NCBI GenBank assembly: GCA_004293645.1
Contig: REAB01000095.1
Span: 1-38,650 of the forward strand
Length of the DNA stretch: 38,650 nucleotides
From: Cytophagia bacterium
GTDB lineage: Bacteria > Bacteroidota > Bacteroidia > Cytophagales > Spirosomataceae
Reading direction: 5' to 3'
The notes beneath the pieces are model-generated. The model did no database searches. It was not told where the DNA came from and saw only the letters and a list, made by a program, of their open reading frames with translations. Shown here piece by piece: positions 9,278 through 17,958 of the stretch; position 1 is the stretch's first letter; every line of letters begins with the position of its first letter. The position numbers were made by a program, and so were the translations under genes.

Positions 9278-10774
9278 CTAATTTTTTATCAAGTCGGTGG
9301 CAATCTTAGCCGACAAAATAGCCAGCGGTATGCCGCCGCCTGGGTGAACGCTCCCGCCCACAAAATATAAATTATTGAATTGACTCGAAAAATTGGCGTG
9401 CCTTAAAAACGCCGCAAACCGATTATTGGAGCTGTTGCCGTAGAGCGCCCCCTGCGAGCTGGATGTTTTGGACTCAATGCTACGCGGGTCTAAAATAGCC
9501 TCACATTCAATGAGTTGGCTCATATCTTGACCTATACTTTTGCTTATTTTTTGAATCATATTTTGCCGTGCTTGGGCAATGAGCGCGTCCCAATCTTGGC
9601 CGTCGTTGTTGGGGGCGTTTACCATCACAAACCAGTTTTCGCCGTCCGTGGGCGCGTCGTCGGGTTTGTGTTTAGAAGTAATATTAACGTAAACGGTAGG
9701 GTCGTGATAAAGCGTTTTTTGTTTAAAAATATGTTCAAACTCAGCTTTGTAATTATCAGAAAATAAAATGTTGTGCAAGCCCAACGCTGGAAAACGCTGC
9801 TTAATGCCCCAATAAAAAATCAGCGCGGAACTTGACTTGGGCTGACGCAAAATGCGCTCGGGCTGCGCGGCACGGGGCAACAATTTTCGAAAAGTATTGA
9901 CCACGTCCATGTTAGAAATTACGAGGTCGAATGGTTGAGTTATTGAATGATTGAATTGTTGGTTGTTGTGCTCATTGCCCACACAAGACAACCCAATAAT
10001 TTTATTTTCAGTCGTTTGAAGGTCAGTAACTTTGGTATTAAAATGAAACTTTACCCCCAGTTCTTGCGCCAGTTTGACGAGGCTGTTGGTGATGTCCACC
10101 ATGCCATTTTTTGGAAAAAATGCCCCAATGTTGTACTCCAAATGCGGAATAATGTTCATGGTGGCGGGCGTTTGGTAGGGGTCGGAGCCGTTGTAAGTAG
10201 CGTATCGGTTGAACAACTGCACCGTGCGGGGCTGCTCAAATCGCTGCTCATTGGCGCGATTCATGGTTTTGAAGGCATCGAGTCGGTGCAAGTTGAGGTA
10301 GCCTTTGAGCGCGTCGCGGTTAAAGTACGTACCTATTTTGTGCAGCGAGCGGTGCAAAAAAAGCTTTTCGGTTACGTCATATTTCACGGCACTGTCGGCC
10401 AAGTGGCGTTCTACATTTTGGGCTGGTTCGCCCAGTTTCTGCTCAATTTCTCGGGCAAAAGCCGCTTGATTGGCGTGGGCGGTGAGGCGCGTGCCGTCGT
10501 CCCAAAAGTAGCGGCAAGTTTCGTCGAGTTTGAGGTATTCAAAGTGCTGTTTGGGGTCGCGGCCTGCCAGCGTAAAAAGTTCTTCGACCAACTGCGGCAT
10601 GGTAAAAAGCGACGGCCCCGCGTCAAAACGATAGCCATTGAGTTCAAAACTCGACAATTTGCCCCCCGCGTATGAGTTGGCCTCAAACACTTCTACTTGG
10701 TAGCCCCGCACGGCCAGCCTAATACTCGCTGCAATACCCGCAATGCCTGCCCCAATGATGGCCGCTTTTTTCAT
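9278..10774 (-). CDS. Carotenoid desaturase of the CrtI/CrtD family, CrtD-like
   Basis: The product has 498 residues, the usual family length. An N-terminal FAD-binding motif (IGAGIAGIAA, Gly8-Gly13) leads into YQVEVFEAN and AGGKLSSF, and the C-terminal FAD motif is NLYFVGGSVHPGGGIPLA (about 468-485). The segment GALYGNSSNNRFAAFLR just before it resembles the GALYG...FLRP signature of 1-hydroxycarotenoid 3,4-desaturase (CrtD) more than the corresponding CrtI segment, so CrtD is favoured; a CrtI phytoene desaturase cannot be excluded. CrtD adds a double bond to acyclic or monocyclic carotenoids, for example en route to flexixanthin-type pigments. No crtB, crtZ or cruF lies in the window, so the gene is separated from the rest of the pathway. 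It starts 5 bp after the esterase gene stop, implying co-transcription with it. Confidence 0.8.
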   Translation of the reverse strand: MKKAAIIGAGIAGIAASIRLAVRGYQVEVFEANSYAGGKLSSFELNGYRFDAGPSLFTMPQLVEELFTLAGRDPKQHFEYLKLDETCRYFWDDGTRLTAHANQAAFAREIEQKLGEPAQNVERHLADSAVKYDVTEKLFLHRSLHKIGTYFNRDALKGYLNLHRLDAFKTMNRANEQRFEQPRTVQLFNRYATYNGSDPYQTPATMNIIPHLEYNIGAFFPKNGMVDITNSLVKLAQELGVKFHFNTKVTDLQTTENKIIGLSCVGNEHNNQQFNHSITQPFDLVISNMDVVNTFRKLLPRAAQPERILRQPKSSSALIFYWGIKQRFPALGLHNILFSDNYKAEFEHIFKQKTLYHDPTVYVNITSKHKPDDAPTDGENWFVMVNAPNNDGQDWDALIAQARQNMIQKISKSIGQDMSQLIECEAILDPRSIESKTSSSQGALYGNSSNNRFAAFLRHANFSSQFNNLYFVGGSVHPGGGIPLAILSAKIATDLIKN

Positions 10775-10779
10775 CGTAA

Positions 10780-12186
10780 TTACTTGGTTTTTGCCTCCAA
10801 CTCCCAGTTATCGGTGCGGAATGGCACAACGGGCAAACCTTCTTTACTGAATAAATTGGGAACGGGCGCGTCTCTAAATGAAAACCGAACGGCCACTGGA
10901 TTGTTTACTTTTTCGGACAATACTTCTACCAAATCCGCTTTGATGATGGCCTGCGCTTTGTAAAAAACGCGGTCTGCGCCCGCTATTTCAAACTCTGTTG
11001 GCTCGCCACCCTTTGCCACAAGGCCACCCTCGGCATAGTTGAAATAAATACTGGCTATGTTGCCGTTTACTTTCAGTTCGCGGTATTGTGGGCTTTTGTA
11101 GGGGCTTGTTTTCTGATTGTAGGTTTCGGCCAACGCCCAACCCGCGAGGCGGTTGCCCACTTCTTTTTTATAAGCAGGATGAATATCGCTCAGGTTGTCC
11201 ACCAAGTCGCTCACTACCACCATGCCCGACTTGGGCAGGTCTTGGGCGCGGGTCTGCATTTCGCGCACGGCAGCAGCTTTAAACTGCGTATTATCACCAT
11301 AGTTGAAGGGTGCAATTTGAACGTAATAGAACGGCAATTCTTTCTTCCAAAGCCCGCGCCAAGTTTCGACCATCAAATGCGAAAGCTGATAATAAACCGA
11401 CGGATAATGCCGATTGGACTCGCCCTGGTACCAAATAGCGCCCGCTATGTTGTAATTGAGGGTGGGCGCAATCATGCCATTATAGATGTAGCCCGCTTGG
11501 TTTGGCCAGCCCTTCGACGGAATCATACCCTGCGCTGAGGCACGGGTATCGGCAAACAAATTGACCAACTCTTGCGGAATCCAGCTTTCGATGTACGAAC
11601 CGCCCCAAGCTACATCTATGAGACCGATGGGGACTTGCAGCGACTGGTTGAGCTTTTTGCCAAAAAAATACCCCACCGCGCTAAACCGTTTGAGCGTGAG
11701 CGAGTCGCAAACCGTCCAAGTGCCTTTGCAGTCGGTTTGGGGGGCATTGGTTCCGTGTTTGGCCATGTCAAAAAAGCGAATATTGGCGTTGTAAGCCGTG
11801 GGCAGTTCGGCGCGGGCATCTTTTACGCCCAAGTCGGCACTCCACTCCATGTTCGACTGCCCTGCGCAGAGCCACACCTCGCCAATTAAGATATTTTGAA
11901 GCACTATTTTATTGCTGCCTTCCACAGCAACGCTGTACGGTCCACCCGCCGTAGGCGTTTTAATCGAAAGTTTCCAAACGCCGTTTTCGTTGGTAAAAGT
12001 ACTCACTGCGTTGTTGTCCCAACTGCCCGTAACGGTTACTCGCTCGCCTGGGTTGGCCCAGCCCCAAATATTCACGTCGGCTTTTTGTTGCAGCACCATA
12101 TTGTTGCTTACCAAAGCAGGCAACGATACCTGCGCAAAGCCCGAAAAAGACAAAAGCAACAGCGAAAAAAGAAATCTTATTTTCAT
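10780..12186 (-). CDS. Sialate O-acetylesterase-like SGNH hydrolase
   Basis: The product has 468 residues with a signal peptide (1-19, ending FSGFAQ), so it is exported to the periplasm or cell surface. The catalytic serine is in AGQSNMEW (Ser111), the family block WYQGESN is at 252-258, and the D-x-H catalytic pair is in LSDIHPAYK (Asp334, His336), matching the SASA family. Such enzymes remove O-acetyl groups from sialic acids; in Bacteroidota the same family also acts on acetylated plant or algal glycans, so the substrate is open. An N-terminal Ig-like region (LPALVSNNMVLQQ) is standard for the family. It lies downstream of a vSGLT-like symporter but behind that gene's terminator, and 5 bp upstream of the carotenoid desaturase. 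Confidence 0.88.
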   Translation of the reverse strand: MKIRFLFSLLLLSFSGFAQVSLPALVSNNMVLQQKADVNIWGWANPGERVTVTGSWDNNAVSTFTNENGVWKLSIKTPTAGGPYSVAVEGSNKIVLQNILIGEVWLCAGQSNMEWSADLGVKDARAELPTAYNANIRFFDMAKHGTNAPQTDCKGTWTVCDSLTLKRFSAVGYFFGKKLNQSLQVPIGLIDVAWGGSYIESWIPQELVNLFADTRASAQGMIPSKGWPNQAGYIYNGMIAPTLNYNIAGAIWYQGESNRHYPSVYYQLSHLMVETWRGLWKKELPFYYVQIAPFNYGDNTQFKAAAVREMQTRAQDLPKSGMVVVSDLVDNLSDIHPAYKKEVGNRLAGWALAETYNQKTSPYKSPQYRELKVNGNIASIYFNYAEGGLVAKGGEPTEFEIAGADRVFYKAQAIIKADLVEVLSEKVNNPVAVRFSFRDAPVPNLFSKEGLPVVPFRTDNWELEAKTK

Positions 12187-12240
12187 TTTAAACGAGGTTT
12201 AGTTTTACAAATAGAAAAACGTCGGAAGATAACAAAAAAC

Positions 12241-12277
12241 AAAGCGCGGTGCGGAGTCGAAATCCACACCGCGCTTT
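12241..12277 (-). terminator. Strong hairpin terminator after the symporter gene
   Basis: An 11-bp perfect stem (AAAGCGCGGTG 12241-12251 with CACCGCGCTTT 12267-12277) is followed on the minus strand by a T-rich run (TTTGTTTTTTG). The plus strand also ends in TTTTT, so it could work both ways. It separates the symporter from the esterase. Confidence 0.8.
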
Positions 12278-12295
12278 TTGCTCGAAATAAGTCTT

Positions 12296-13915
12296 TTACC
12301 AAAAATACGAATATAAGCACGTCAAAATAGCGACAATAATTAGTGCGCCCGTCAAAAAGCCCGTGGATACTTTAAACATAGACGCATCAATTTCTAAGCC
12401 TTTCTTACTGGGTTTGGCCAAGCCGAGGGCAATCATAACGGCTACGCAAATCAAAAAGACAATACCCATGCGGTCGAGGAATGGAATGGTAGTCCAATCT
12501 ACGCCTGGAATTAGGTTATTGTGCATACCGAGCGCAATCAAGAAGCCGCCCACAATGGCGAAAAACGCACCCTCCGAGTTGGTTTTTTTCCAAAAGAAAC
12601 CCATAATGAAGGCCGCAAACACGCCAGGCGACACCAAGCCCGTCATTTCTTGAATAAATTGGAAGCCCCCTTTTTTGTCGATGCCCATGTAGGGTGAAAC
12701 AATAATGGCCAGAATCATGGCTACCACCACCGCAATTCTGCCTATCCAAACCAACTGTTTTTCGTCGGCATTTTTGTTGATGTATTTGTGGTAAATATCA
12801 AGCGTAAAAATGGTAGAAATACTGTTGGCTTTGCCCGCCAACGAGGCCACCACCGCCGCCGTAAGTGCCGCAAACGAAAGCCCTTTCAAGCCTGTTGGCA
12901 GTAAATTGAGCAACACGGGGTAGGCATTGTCTTGGCTCAATGCGCCATCTTTGAGCATTTCGGCCTGAAACAGCCCCTGCTGGTGCAACGTGTAGGCCGC
13001 AATACCCGGCAAAACCACAATGACGGGCATGAGCAACTTCAAGAAAGCGGCAAACAACAAACCCGCCCGCGCCGTGGGTAAATCTGCGCCCAACGCCCGC
13101 TGCGTAATGTACTGATTACAACCCCAATAGTTGAGGTTTACAATCCACATACCGCCAATAAGCACCGTGAGGCCCGGCAAGCTCATGTAGTGCGGGTGGC
13201 CTTCTTGAAAAATCATGTGAAAGTGGTCTTCCGATTTTTCGTAAATTAAGCCCAAGCCTTTGAGCGTATCGGGGCCAAAACCAAACTGCTCCGATACCAA
13301 ATTGAGTGCCAAATAAGTGGTAGCCAAACCACCCAAAATCAAGAAAAATACCTGAATTACGTCGGTGTAGCCAATTACTTTCATGCCGCCAATGGTAATA
13401 ATGATCGCAAAAACGGCCATCGAAATCATGCAAACGGTAAAATTAATGCCCGAAATGGTATTGACCGCCAACGCGCCCAAGTACAAGATAGAGGTAAGAT
13501 TGACCAGTACGTACAAAAACAGCCAAAAAACGGCCATAATCATCGCCACCGACGGGTTGTAGCGTTGGCTCAAAAACTGGGGCATCGTAAAAATACGGTT
13601 TTTGAGATAAATGGGCATAAAAAAAATGGCCACCACCAGCAGCGTAGCCGCCGCCATCCACTCGTAAGTAGAAATGGCCAAGCCCATCGAAAAGCCGTTG
13701 CCCGACATTCCAATAAACTGCTCGGCCGAAATATTGGAAGCAATGAGCGAAGCCCCAATGGCCCACCAAGTGAGCGAGCCTTCGGCCAAAAAGAAGTCAG
13801 TAGAACTTTCTTCTTTGGTTTTTTTGCGTTGATAAACCCAGTAGCCGTAAGTAGCAACGACCACAAAATAGACCAAAAAAACGATGTAATCGAGCGTTTC
13901 TAATTGTTTTTGCAT
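12296..13915 (-). CDS. Sodium/solute symporter, SSS family, vSGLT-like
   Basis: The product has 539 residues and many hydrophobic helices, fitting the 14-helix LeuT-fold of SSS transporters. SNISAEQFIGMSG (60-72) followed by YEWMAA (84-89) strongly resembles the vSGLT sugar-binding region, with Asn61, Gln67 and Glu85 in place of vSGLT's galactose-contacting residues; NLNYWGCNQYITQRALGA and the SLAGKANSISTIFT segment match the later substrate and Na+ sites. It should import a sugar or related solute with Na+. Galactose, a sialic acid or another monosaccharide are all possible. A strong terminator ends the transcript before the esterase gene, so the two may be separately expressed despite sitting side by side. 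Confidence 0.9.
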   Translation of the reverse strand: MQKQLETLDYIVFLVYFVVVATYGYWVYQRKKTKEESSTDFFLAEGSLTWWAIGASLIASNISAEQFIGMSGNGFSMGLAISTYEWMAAATLLVVAIFFMPIYLKNRIFTMPQFLSQRYNPSVAMIMAVFWLFLYVLVNLTSILYLGALAVNTISGINFTVCMISMAVFAIIITIGGMKVIGYTDVIQVFFLILGGLATTYLALNLVSEQFGFGPDTLKGLGLIYEKSEDHFHMIFQEGHPHYMSLPGLTVLIGGMWIVNLNYWGCNQYITQRALGADLPTARAGLLFAAFLKLLMPVIVVLPGIAAYTLHQQGLFQAEMLKDGALSQDNAYPVLLNLLPTGLKGLSFAALTAAVVASLAGKANSISTIFTLDIYHKYINKNADEKQLVWIGRIAVVVAMILAIIVSPYMGIDKKGGFQFIQEMTGLVSPGVFAAFIMGFFWKKTNSEGAFFAIVGGFLIALGMHNNLIPGVDWTTIPFLDRMGIVFLICVAVMIALGLAKPSKKGLEIDASMFKVSTGFLTGALIIVAILTCLYSYFW

Positions 13916-14051
13916 TGAGTTAAGAGTTAGATTATGTTGGTTTAGGCTCGCAAGATACCAACTTTGTAAAAAAATCGGTTCTGTCTTGAAAAATAATGCT
14001 TCCTAAAAAAAATATAACCGCTTAAAAAGCATATTTTAGCTAATAAACTGA

Positions 14052-14059
14052 TACATTTG
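14052..14059 (+). promoter_or_regulatory. Candidate -7 box for plsY
   Basis: TACATTTG matches TAnnTTTG, 66 bp before the plsY ATG, in the 210-bp divergent gap between the symporter gene and plsY. No clear TTG -33 element is present. Confidence 0.3.
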
Positions 14060-14125
14060 CCAAATAAAAAGTGGCTTTCACTACTTTTTTAAGAATTTTT
14101 TAAGGTTTTTTTACAAACTACTTCC

Positions 14126-14770
14126 ATGAACAATTGGTATTTGGTATTAGCCTGTTTATTGGCCTATTTGTTGGGGTCTATTCCTTCGGCCATTTGGTAT
14201 GGCGAGGCTTACTTTGGAATAGACGTGCGCAAATATGGCAGTGGCAACGCGGGCGCTACCAATACCTTTCGGGTGCTGGGCAAAAGAGCGGGTACCATTG
14301 TGCTTCTCATTGATGTTTTGAAAGGCTGGACGGCCACCCGCTTGGCCAGTTTACTTTTTTATGTCGATATAATTGAACCCTCGCAGCTGATTGGCTTAAA
14401 ACTTTTGCTGGGCTTTGTGGCCATTTTAGGGCATTTGTACCCTGTTTTTGTCAATTTTAAAGGTGGCAAAGGCGTGGCTACTTCGCTGGGCATGATTCTG
14501 GCCATTCAGCCCCTGAGTGCTACCGTTTGTATTGGCATATTTTTATTGGTGTTGTTGGCTTCCAACTACGTGTCGCTGAGTTCGATAGTGGCCGCGTTGG
14601 CCTTCCCGTTGCTTTTATTGTTTGGGGTATTTGGCCACGCCAGCCCGTTGCTCATCGGATTTGGCTTTGTCTTGTTCGCCGTCGTAGCCTACACGCACCA
14701 AAAAAACATTACTCGTTTATGGAATGGCAGCGAAAGCCGCGTTTACTTGTTTAAAAAAAGTAGAAAATAA
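14126..14770 (+). CDS. plsY: Acyl-phosphate:glycerol-3-phosphate acyltransferase PlsY
   Basis: The product has 214 residues and about five to seven membrane helices. All three conserved cytoplasmic motifs are present: GSGNAGATN (38-46), FKGGKGVAT (111-119; phosphate/glycerol-3-phosphate binding) and THQKNITRL (190-198). PlsY transfers the acyl group from acyl-phosphate to glycerol-3-phosphate, the first step of phospholipid synthesis at the inner membrane. PlsX is not in the window. The gene is followed at once by its own terminator, so it is probably monocistronic. Confidence 0.95.
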   Translation: MNNWYLVLACLLAYLLGSIPSAIWYGEAYFGIDVRKYGSGNAGATNTFRVLGKRAGTIVLLIDVLKGWTATRLASLLFYVDIIEPSQLIGLKLLLGFVAILGHLYPVFVNFKGGKGVATSLGMILAIQPLSATVCIGIFLLVLLASNYVSLSSIVAALAFPLLLLFGVFGHASPLLIGFGFVLFAVVAYTHQKNITRLWNGSESRVYLFKKSRK

Positions 14771-14799
14771 AGATTTTTGACTAAACCAACTCTTGCCTC

Positions 14800-14827
14800 A
14801 AATCCTCCACCATGGAGGATTTTTTTT
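14800..14827 (+). terminator. Rho-independent terminator of plsY
   Basis: A 10-bp stem (AAATCCTCCA with TGGAGGATTT) runs into a track of eight T, beginning 30 bp after the plsY stop codon. Confidence 0.85.
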
Positions 14828-14889
14828 GCGTTCATTTCTCCCCCGCTAAAATATCGCCTGCCAAAGTACGAACATACAGGAAGGTTTGG

Positions 14890-14897
14890 TAATTTTG
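14890..14897 (+). promoter_or_regulatory. Candidate -7 box for the M20 dipeptidase gene
   Basis: TAATTTTG matches TAnnTTTG and lies 28 bp before the chosen ATG. If real, it rules out the earlier in-frame TTG at 14886 as start. No good -33 element is seen. Confidence 0.3.
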
Positions 14898-14924
14898 ACC
14901 CATCAACATTTTGCCAACAAATCC

Positions 14925-16289
14925 ATGCAAACTTACATTGAAGCAAACAAACAACGTTTTTTAGACGAACTCCTTGATTTATTGCGCATTCCGTCGGTTA
15001 GTGCCAACCCGCAGTTTAAGGGCGATATGCGCCGCTGCGCCGAAGCCGTGCGCGATGCCATCTTGAAAGCAGGCGCAGACCACGCCGAAATCTGCGAAAC
15101 CGAAGGCCACCCCATTGTGTATGGCCAAAAAATAATTGACCCATCGCTCCCCACGGTGCTGGTATATGGCCACTACGACGTGCAACCCGCCGACCCTTAC
15201 GAGCTCTGGCACTCGCCCCCGTTTGAACCAGTTATCAAAAACGAGCGCATCTATGCCCGTGGTTCTTGCGACGACAAAGGTCAGTTTTATATGCACATCA
15301 AGGCCCTCGAAACGATGGTGCAAACGGGAACATTGACTTGCAACGTCAAAATAATGATTGAGGGCGAAGAAGAAGTAGGGTCTGACCACCTCGGAGCATT
15401 TGTGCGGGCCAACAAAGAAAAACTCAAAGCCGACGTTATCTTGATTTCGGACACCAGCATTATTGCCAACGATGTGCCTTCGATTGAGGTAGGTTTGCGC
15501 GGGCTTACCTATTTGGAAGTGGAGGTGGTAGGAGCCAACCGCGACCTGCACTCGGGCGTGTACGGTGGCGCAGTAGCCAATCCTATCAATGTGTTGTGCG
15601 AAATGATTGCCTCCCTAAAAGACGAGAATGGCCACATTACGATTCCAGGCTTTTACGATAAAGCCATCGAACTAACCGTCGCCGAACGCCAACTCATGAA
15701 CGAAGCACCCTTCGATTTGGCAGAGTACAAACGCGACTTGGGCATTGACGACGTACAAGGCGAAGCAGGCTACACTTCTATTGAACGTACTTCTATTCGG
15801 CCAACGCTCGATGTAAACGGCATTTGGGGAGGCTACATTGGCGAAGGAGCCAAAACCGTATTGCCTTCCAAAGCATACGCCAAAATAAGCATGCGCTTGG
15901 TGCCAAATCAGCACAACGACGAGATTTTAGCATTGTTTACGCAGCATTTTTTGTCTATTGCACCGCCTTCGGTAAAAGTAACCGTGAAGCCGCACCACGG
16001 TGGGCTGCCGTACATTATGCTCACCGATTCGGTAGAATATGCCGCCGCCGAAATGGCCATGCAAGAAGCCTGGGGTGGTAAAGCGGTGATTCCGACACGC
16101 GGCGGCGGCAGTATTCCGATTGTGGCTTTGTTTGAGCAAGAATTGGGTTTGAAATCTATTTTGATGGGTTTTGGCTTAGACATTGACGCACTCCACTCGC
16201 CCAACGAAAGCTACGGTCTCTTCAATTTTTATAAAGGCATCGAAACCATTCCGTTGTTTTTCAAGCATTATGCGGCATTGAAGAAATAA
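14925..16289 (+). CDS. M20 family metallo-dipeptidase
   Basis: The product has 454 residues from the ATG of MQTYIEANKQ. The two-zinc site of M20 peptidases is complete: YGHYDVQ (His83, Asp85), RGSCDDKG (bridging Asp116), EGEEEVGS (general base Glu149, metal ligand Glu150), ISDT (Asp176) and a late His in ALHSPNES. The inserted dimerisation (lid) domain lies roughly at residues 190-345, with the substrate-binding GLRGL and DLHSGVYGG segments typical of CNDP/PepV-like dipeptidases. It has no signal peptide, so it is cytosolic and probably splits dipeptides taken up from outside. This would complement the exported S46 dipeptidyl-peptidase elsewhere in the window, although the genes are unlinked. 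Confidence 0.92.
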   Translation: MQTYIEANKQRFLDELLDLLRIPSVSANPQFKGDMRRCAEAVRDAILKAGADHAEICETEGHPIVYGQKIIDPSLPTVLVYGHYDVQPADPYELWHSPPFEPVIKNERIYARGSCDDKGQFYMHIKALETMVQTGTLTCNVKIMIEGEEEVGSDHLGAFVRANKEKLKADVILISDTSIIANDVPSIEVGLRGLTYLEVEVVGANRDLHSGVYGGAVANPINVLCEMIASLKDENGHITIPGFYDKAIELTVAERQLMNEAPFDLAEYKRDLGIDDVQGEAGYTSIERTSIRPTLDVNGIWGGYIGEGAKTVLPSKAYAKISMRLVPNQHNDEILALFTQHFLSIAPPSVKVTVKPHHGGLPYIMLTDSVEYAAAEMAMQEAWGGKAVIPTRGGGSIPIVALFEQELGLKSILMGFGLDIDALHSPNESYGLFNFYKGIETIPLFFKHYAALKK

Positions 16290-16323
16290 ACGGTGGTCAA
16301 TACTCCCAGTAAAAGAAAATCCA

Positions 16324-17139
16324 ATGAATTTTCAAATATTTGAACCACACCAAGACTTGGCGTTACTCGTCAAATGTTATTGGACATTGGAAAGCCCGAA
16401 AGAAAAAACACCTTCAAAAAACACCATCATTCCAGATGGCTGTATGAAATTGATTTTTCATTATGGCGATTTATACAAGCATCATACTGCAATTGGAAGT
16501 AGCATTGACTTGCCGAGGTGTTTTTTAATTGGACAACTCACACGACCGTACATAGTAGAACCGACAGGCGAAACAGGTACTTTTTTTGTTTGCTTTCACC
16601 CAAACGGATTTTTACCATTTGCAACATTTCCAATAAAGGAAATGGAAAATACGGCTGTGCCATTGGACAAACTATTTGAAAAAGATGGACAAGAAATAGA
16701 GCAGAAGATTTTAAACGCCAACACAACTTCGGAAAGAATAAACCTAATCGAAACATTTTTATTCAACCAATTGACCGATACAGAAACCGTTGACCACCTT
16801 GTGAAATCAACCGTTGAGACCATTTTGACCGCTAACGGGCAACTTTCTGTTGGTGAACTTTCCAAACAAAACAACATTAACCGCAGACAACTGGTGCGTA
16901 AGTTTTCGTCGGCCATTGGTTTAAGCCCCAAGCAACTTTCAAAAACCGTACGACTACAAGCCACCCTCAAAACTTTGCTGACAAAAGAAGTTACAAGCCT
17001 TACCGATTTGGCCTACGAAAACGAATATTTTGACCAAGCACATTTCATTAAAGATTTCAAAGAATTTACTGGCCTCACACCCAAAGAGTTTTACGGAGAC
17101 CACTTGAAGATGTCTTTGATTTTTGAGAGTACCGATTAA
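16324..17139 (+). CDS. AraC-family transcriptional regulator
   Basis: The product has 271 residues. The N-terminal half (about 1-150) has the DUF6597-like ligand-binding pattern (YWTLESP, IPDGCMKLIFHYGD, IGQLTRPY); the C-terminal part (about 170-262) is a double helix-turn-helix AraC domain ending in DQAHFIKDFKEFTGLTPKEF, the canonical second HTH. It begins 34 bp after the dipeptidase stop and is followed, 73 bp on, by a VOC protein and a TfoX-like protein on the same strand. The three share AT-rich codon use unlike the flanking dipeptidase and methyltransferase genes. The likely role is control of this small cluster; a perfect palindrome before the VOC gene is a possible binding site. The signal sensed is unknown. 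Confidence 0.88.
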   Translation: MNFQIFEPHQDLALLVKCYWTLESPKEKTPSKNTIIPDGCMKLIFHYGDLYKHHTAIGSSIDLPRCFLIGQLTRPYIVEPTGETGTFFVCFHPNGFLPFATFPIKEMENTAVPLDKLFEKDGQEIEQKILNANTTSERINLIETFLFNQLTDTETVDHLVKSTVETILTANGQLSVGELSKQNNINRRQLVRKFSSAIGLSPKQLSKTVRLQATLKTLLTKEVTSLTDLAYENEYFDQAHFIKDFKEFTGLTPKEFYGDHLKMSLIFESTD

Positions 17140-17175
17140 CCTTGTCCCATTTTTACAATTTTAGGTTTCAAACTC

Positions 17176-17191
17176 GTTGCAATTTTGCAAC
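17176..17191. promoter_or_regulatory. 16-bp perfect palindrome upstream of the VOC gene, possible operator
   Basis: GTTGCAATTTTGCAAC consists of 7-bp arms around a central TT and lies 21 bp before the VOC start codon, just after the AraC gene. A dyad at this place fits a regulator site, though AraC proteins more often bind direct repeats. Confidence 0.4.
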
Positions 17192-17212
17192 CGAACTTAA
17201 AACAAATTAAAA

Positions 17213-17587
17213 ATGAAAAATGTAAATCCAGTTGGTTGGTTTGATATTTATGTGTCAAATTTAGACCGAGCAAAAAAATTCTATGAAACAGTTTTTAATC
17301 TAAAACTAACGGATTTGCCCATCGAGTGGGGCAAACAATCATTTTTCCCTTTTAGTCCTGAAAGTGCAAATATTTCGGGCGCATTGGTAGAAAAAGCTGA
17401 TTTTAAACAAAGCGAAAGTAATACAGTTGTATATTTTGAAACGGAGGATTGTATTACACAAGAGAAAAGAATTGAGGAAGCAGGCGGAAAAATTGTAAGC
17501 CCAAAAATGCACATTGGCGAATTTGGTTATGTATCCCTATTTATTGACAGCGAGGGCAATACTGTCGGACTTCATTCACGAAAGTAA
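17213..17587 (+). CDS. VOC (glyoxalase/bleomycin-resistance) family protein
   Basis: The product has 124 residues, a single-domain VOC protein with two beta-alpha-beta-beta-beta halves: the first opens with VGWFDIYVSNLDRAKKFYETVF (3-24), the second closes with GYVSLFIDSEGNTVGLHS (about 105-122). Family members bind a metal or small molecule and include glyoxalases, dioxygenases and resistance proteins. Glu and His ligand candidates exist, but the reaction cannot be assigned. It is 11 bp upstream of the TfoX-like gene and presumably co-transcribed with it. Nothing is truncated. Confidence 0.88.
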   Translation: MKNVNPVGWFDIYVSNLDRAKKFYETVFNLKLTDLPIEWGKQSFFPFSPESANISGALVEKADFKQSESNTVVYFETEDCITQEKRIEEAGGKIVSPKMHIGEFGYVSLFIDSEGNTVGLHSRK

Positions 17588-17598
17588 ACTTTTCAAGT

Positions 17599-17958
17599 AT
17601 GGCTTACGACATAAATCTTGTGAACAGGGTGAGAGAATATCTTGCCGAGATACCAAACATTGAAATTGAAGAAAAAGAAATGTTTGCCGTTTTAAATTTT
17701 ATGGTAAACGGTAAAACTTGTGTTTGTGTCAATGGCGAAAATTTAATGTTGCGTTTCGACCCAAAACTGCAAGAAGAAGTTTCAGAAAAAGATGGTTACG
17801 AAACAATGTTAATGAAAGGCAAAGAGTATAAAGGCTACTGTTACATAAATCCAACAGGATTTAAAGAAAGAAAAGACTTTGAATACTTTTTAAACTTGTG
17901 CCTTGAGTACAATAAAATAGCAAAAATGTCAAAGAAATCGAAAACAATCAACCGCTAA
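17599..17958 (+). CDS. TfoX/Sxy N-terminal-domain protein
   Basis: The product has 119 residues and matches the TfoX N-terminal domain in its general pattern: a helical start (LVNRVREYL), the EKEMFAVLNFMVNGKTCVCV core, LMLRFDP and a glycine/tyrosine strand (YKGYCYINP). The C-terminal TfoX domain of competence regulators is absent. Such short proteins often accompany AraC and VOC genes; their function is unknown and a competence role should not be assumed. The last 11 bp overlap, tail to tail, with the rRNA methyltransferase gene on the other strand. Confidence 0.8.
   Translation: MAYDINLVNRVREYLAEIPNIEIEEKEMFAVLNFMVNGKTCVCVNGENLMLRFDPKLQEEVSEKDGYETMLMKGKEYKGYCYINPTGFKERKDFEYFLNLCLEYNKIAKMSKKSKTINR

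Noticed and set aside
12249..12275. Possible tRNA-like TTCGA fragment near the symporter end
   Set aside because: It is the loop of a terminator hairpin; no cloverleaf can be drawn.
17599..17958. TfoX-like protein as a competence regulator
   Set aside because: Only the N-terminal domain is present, and no competence genes are nearby.
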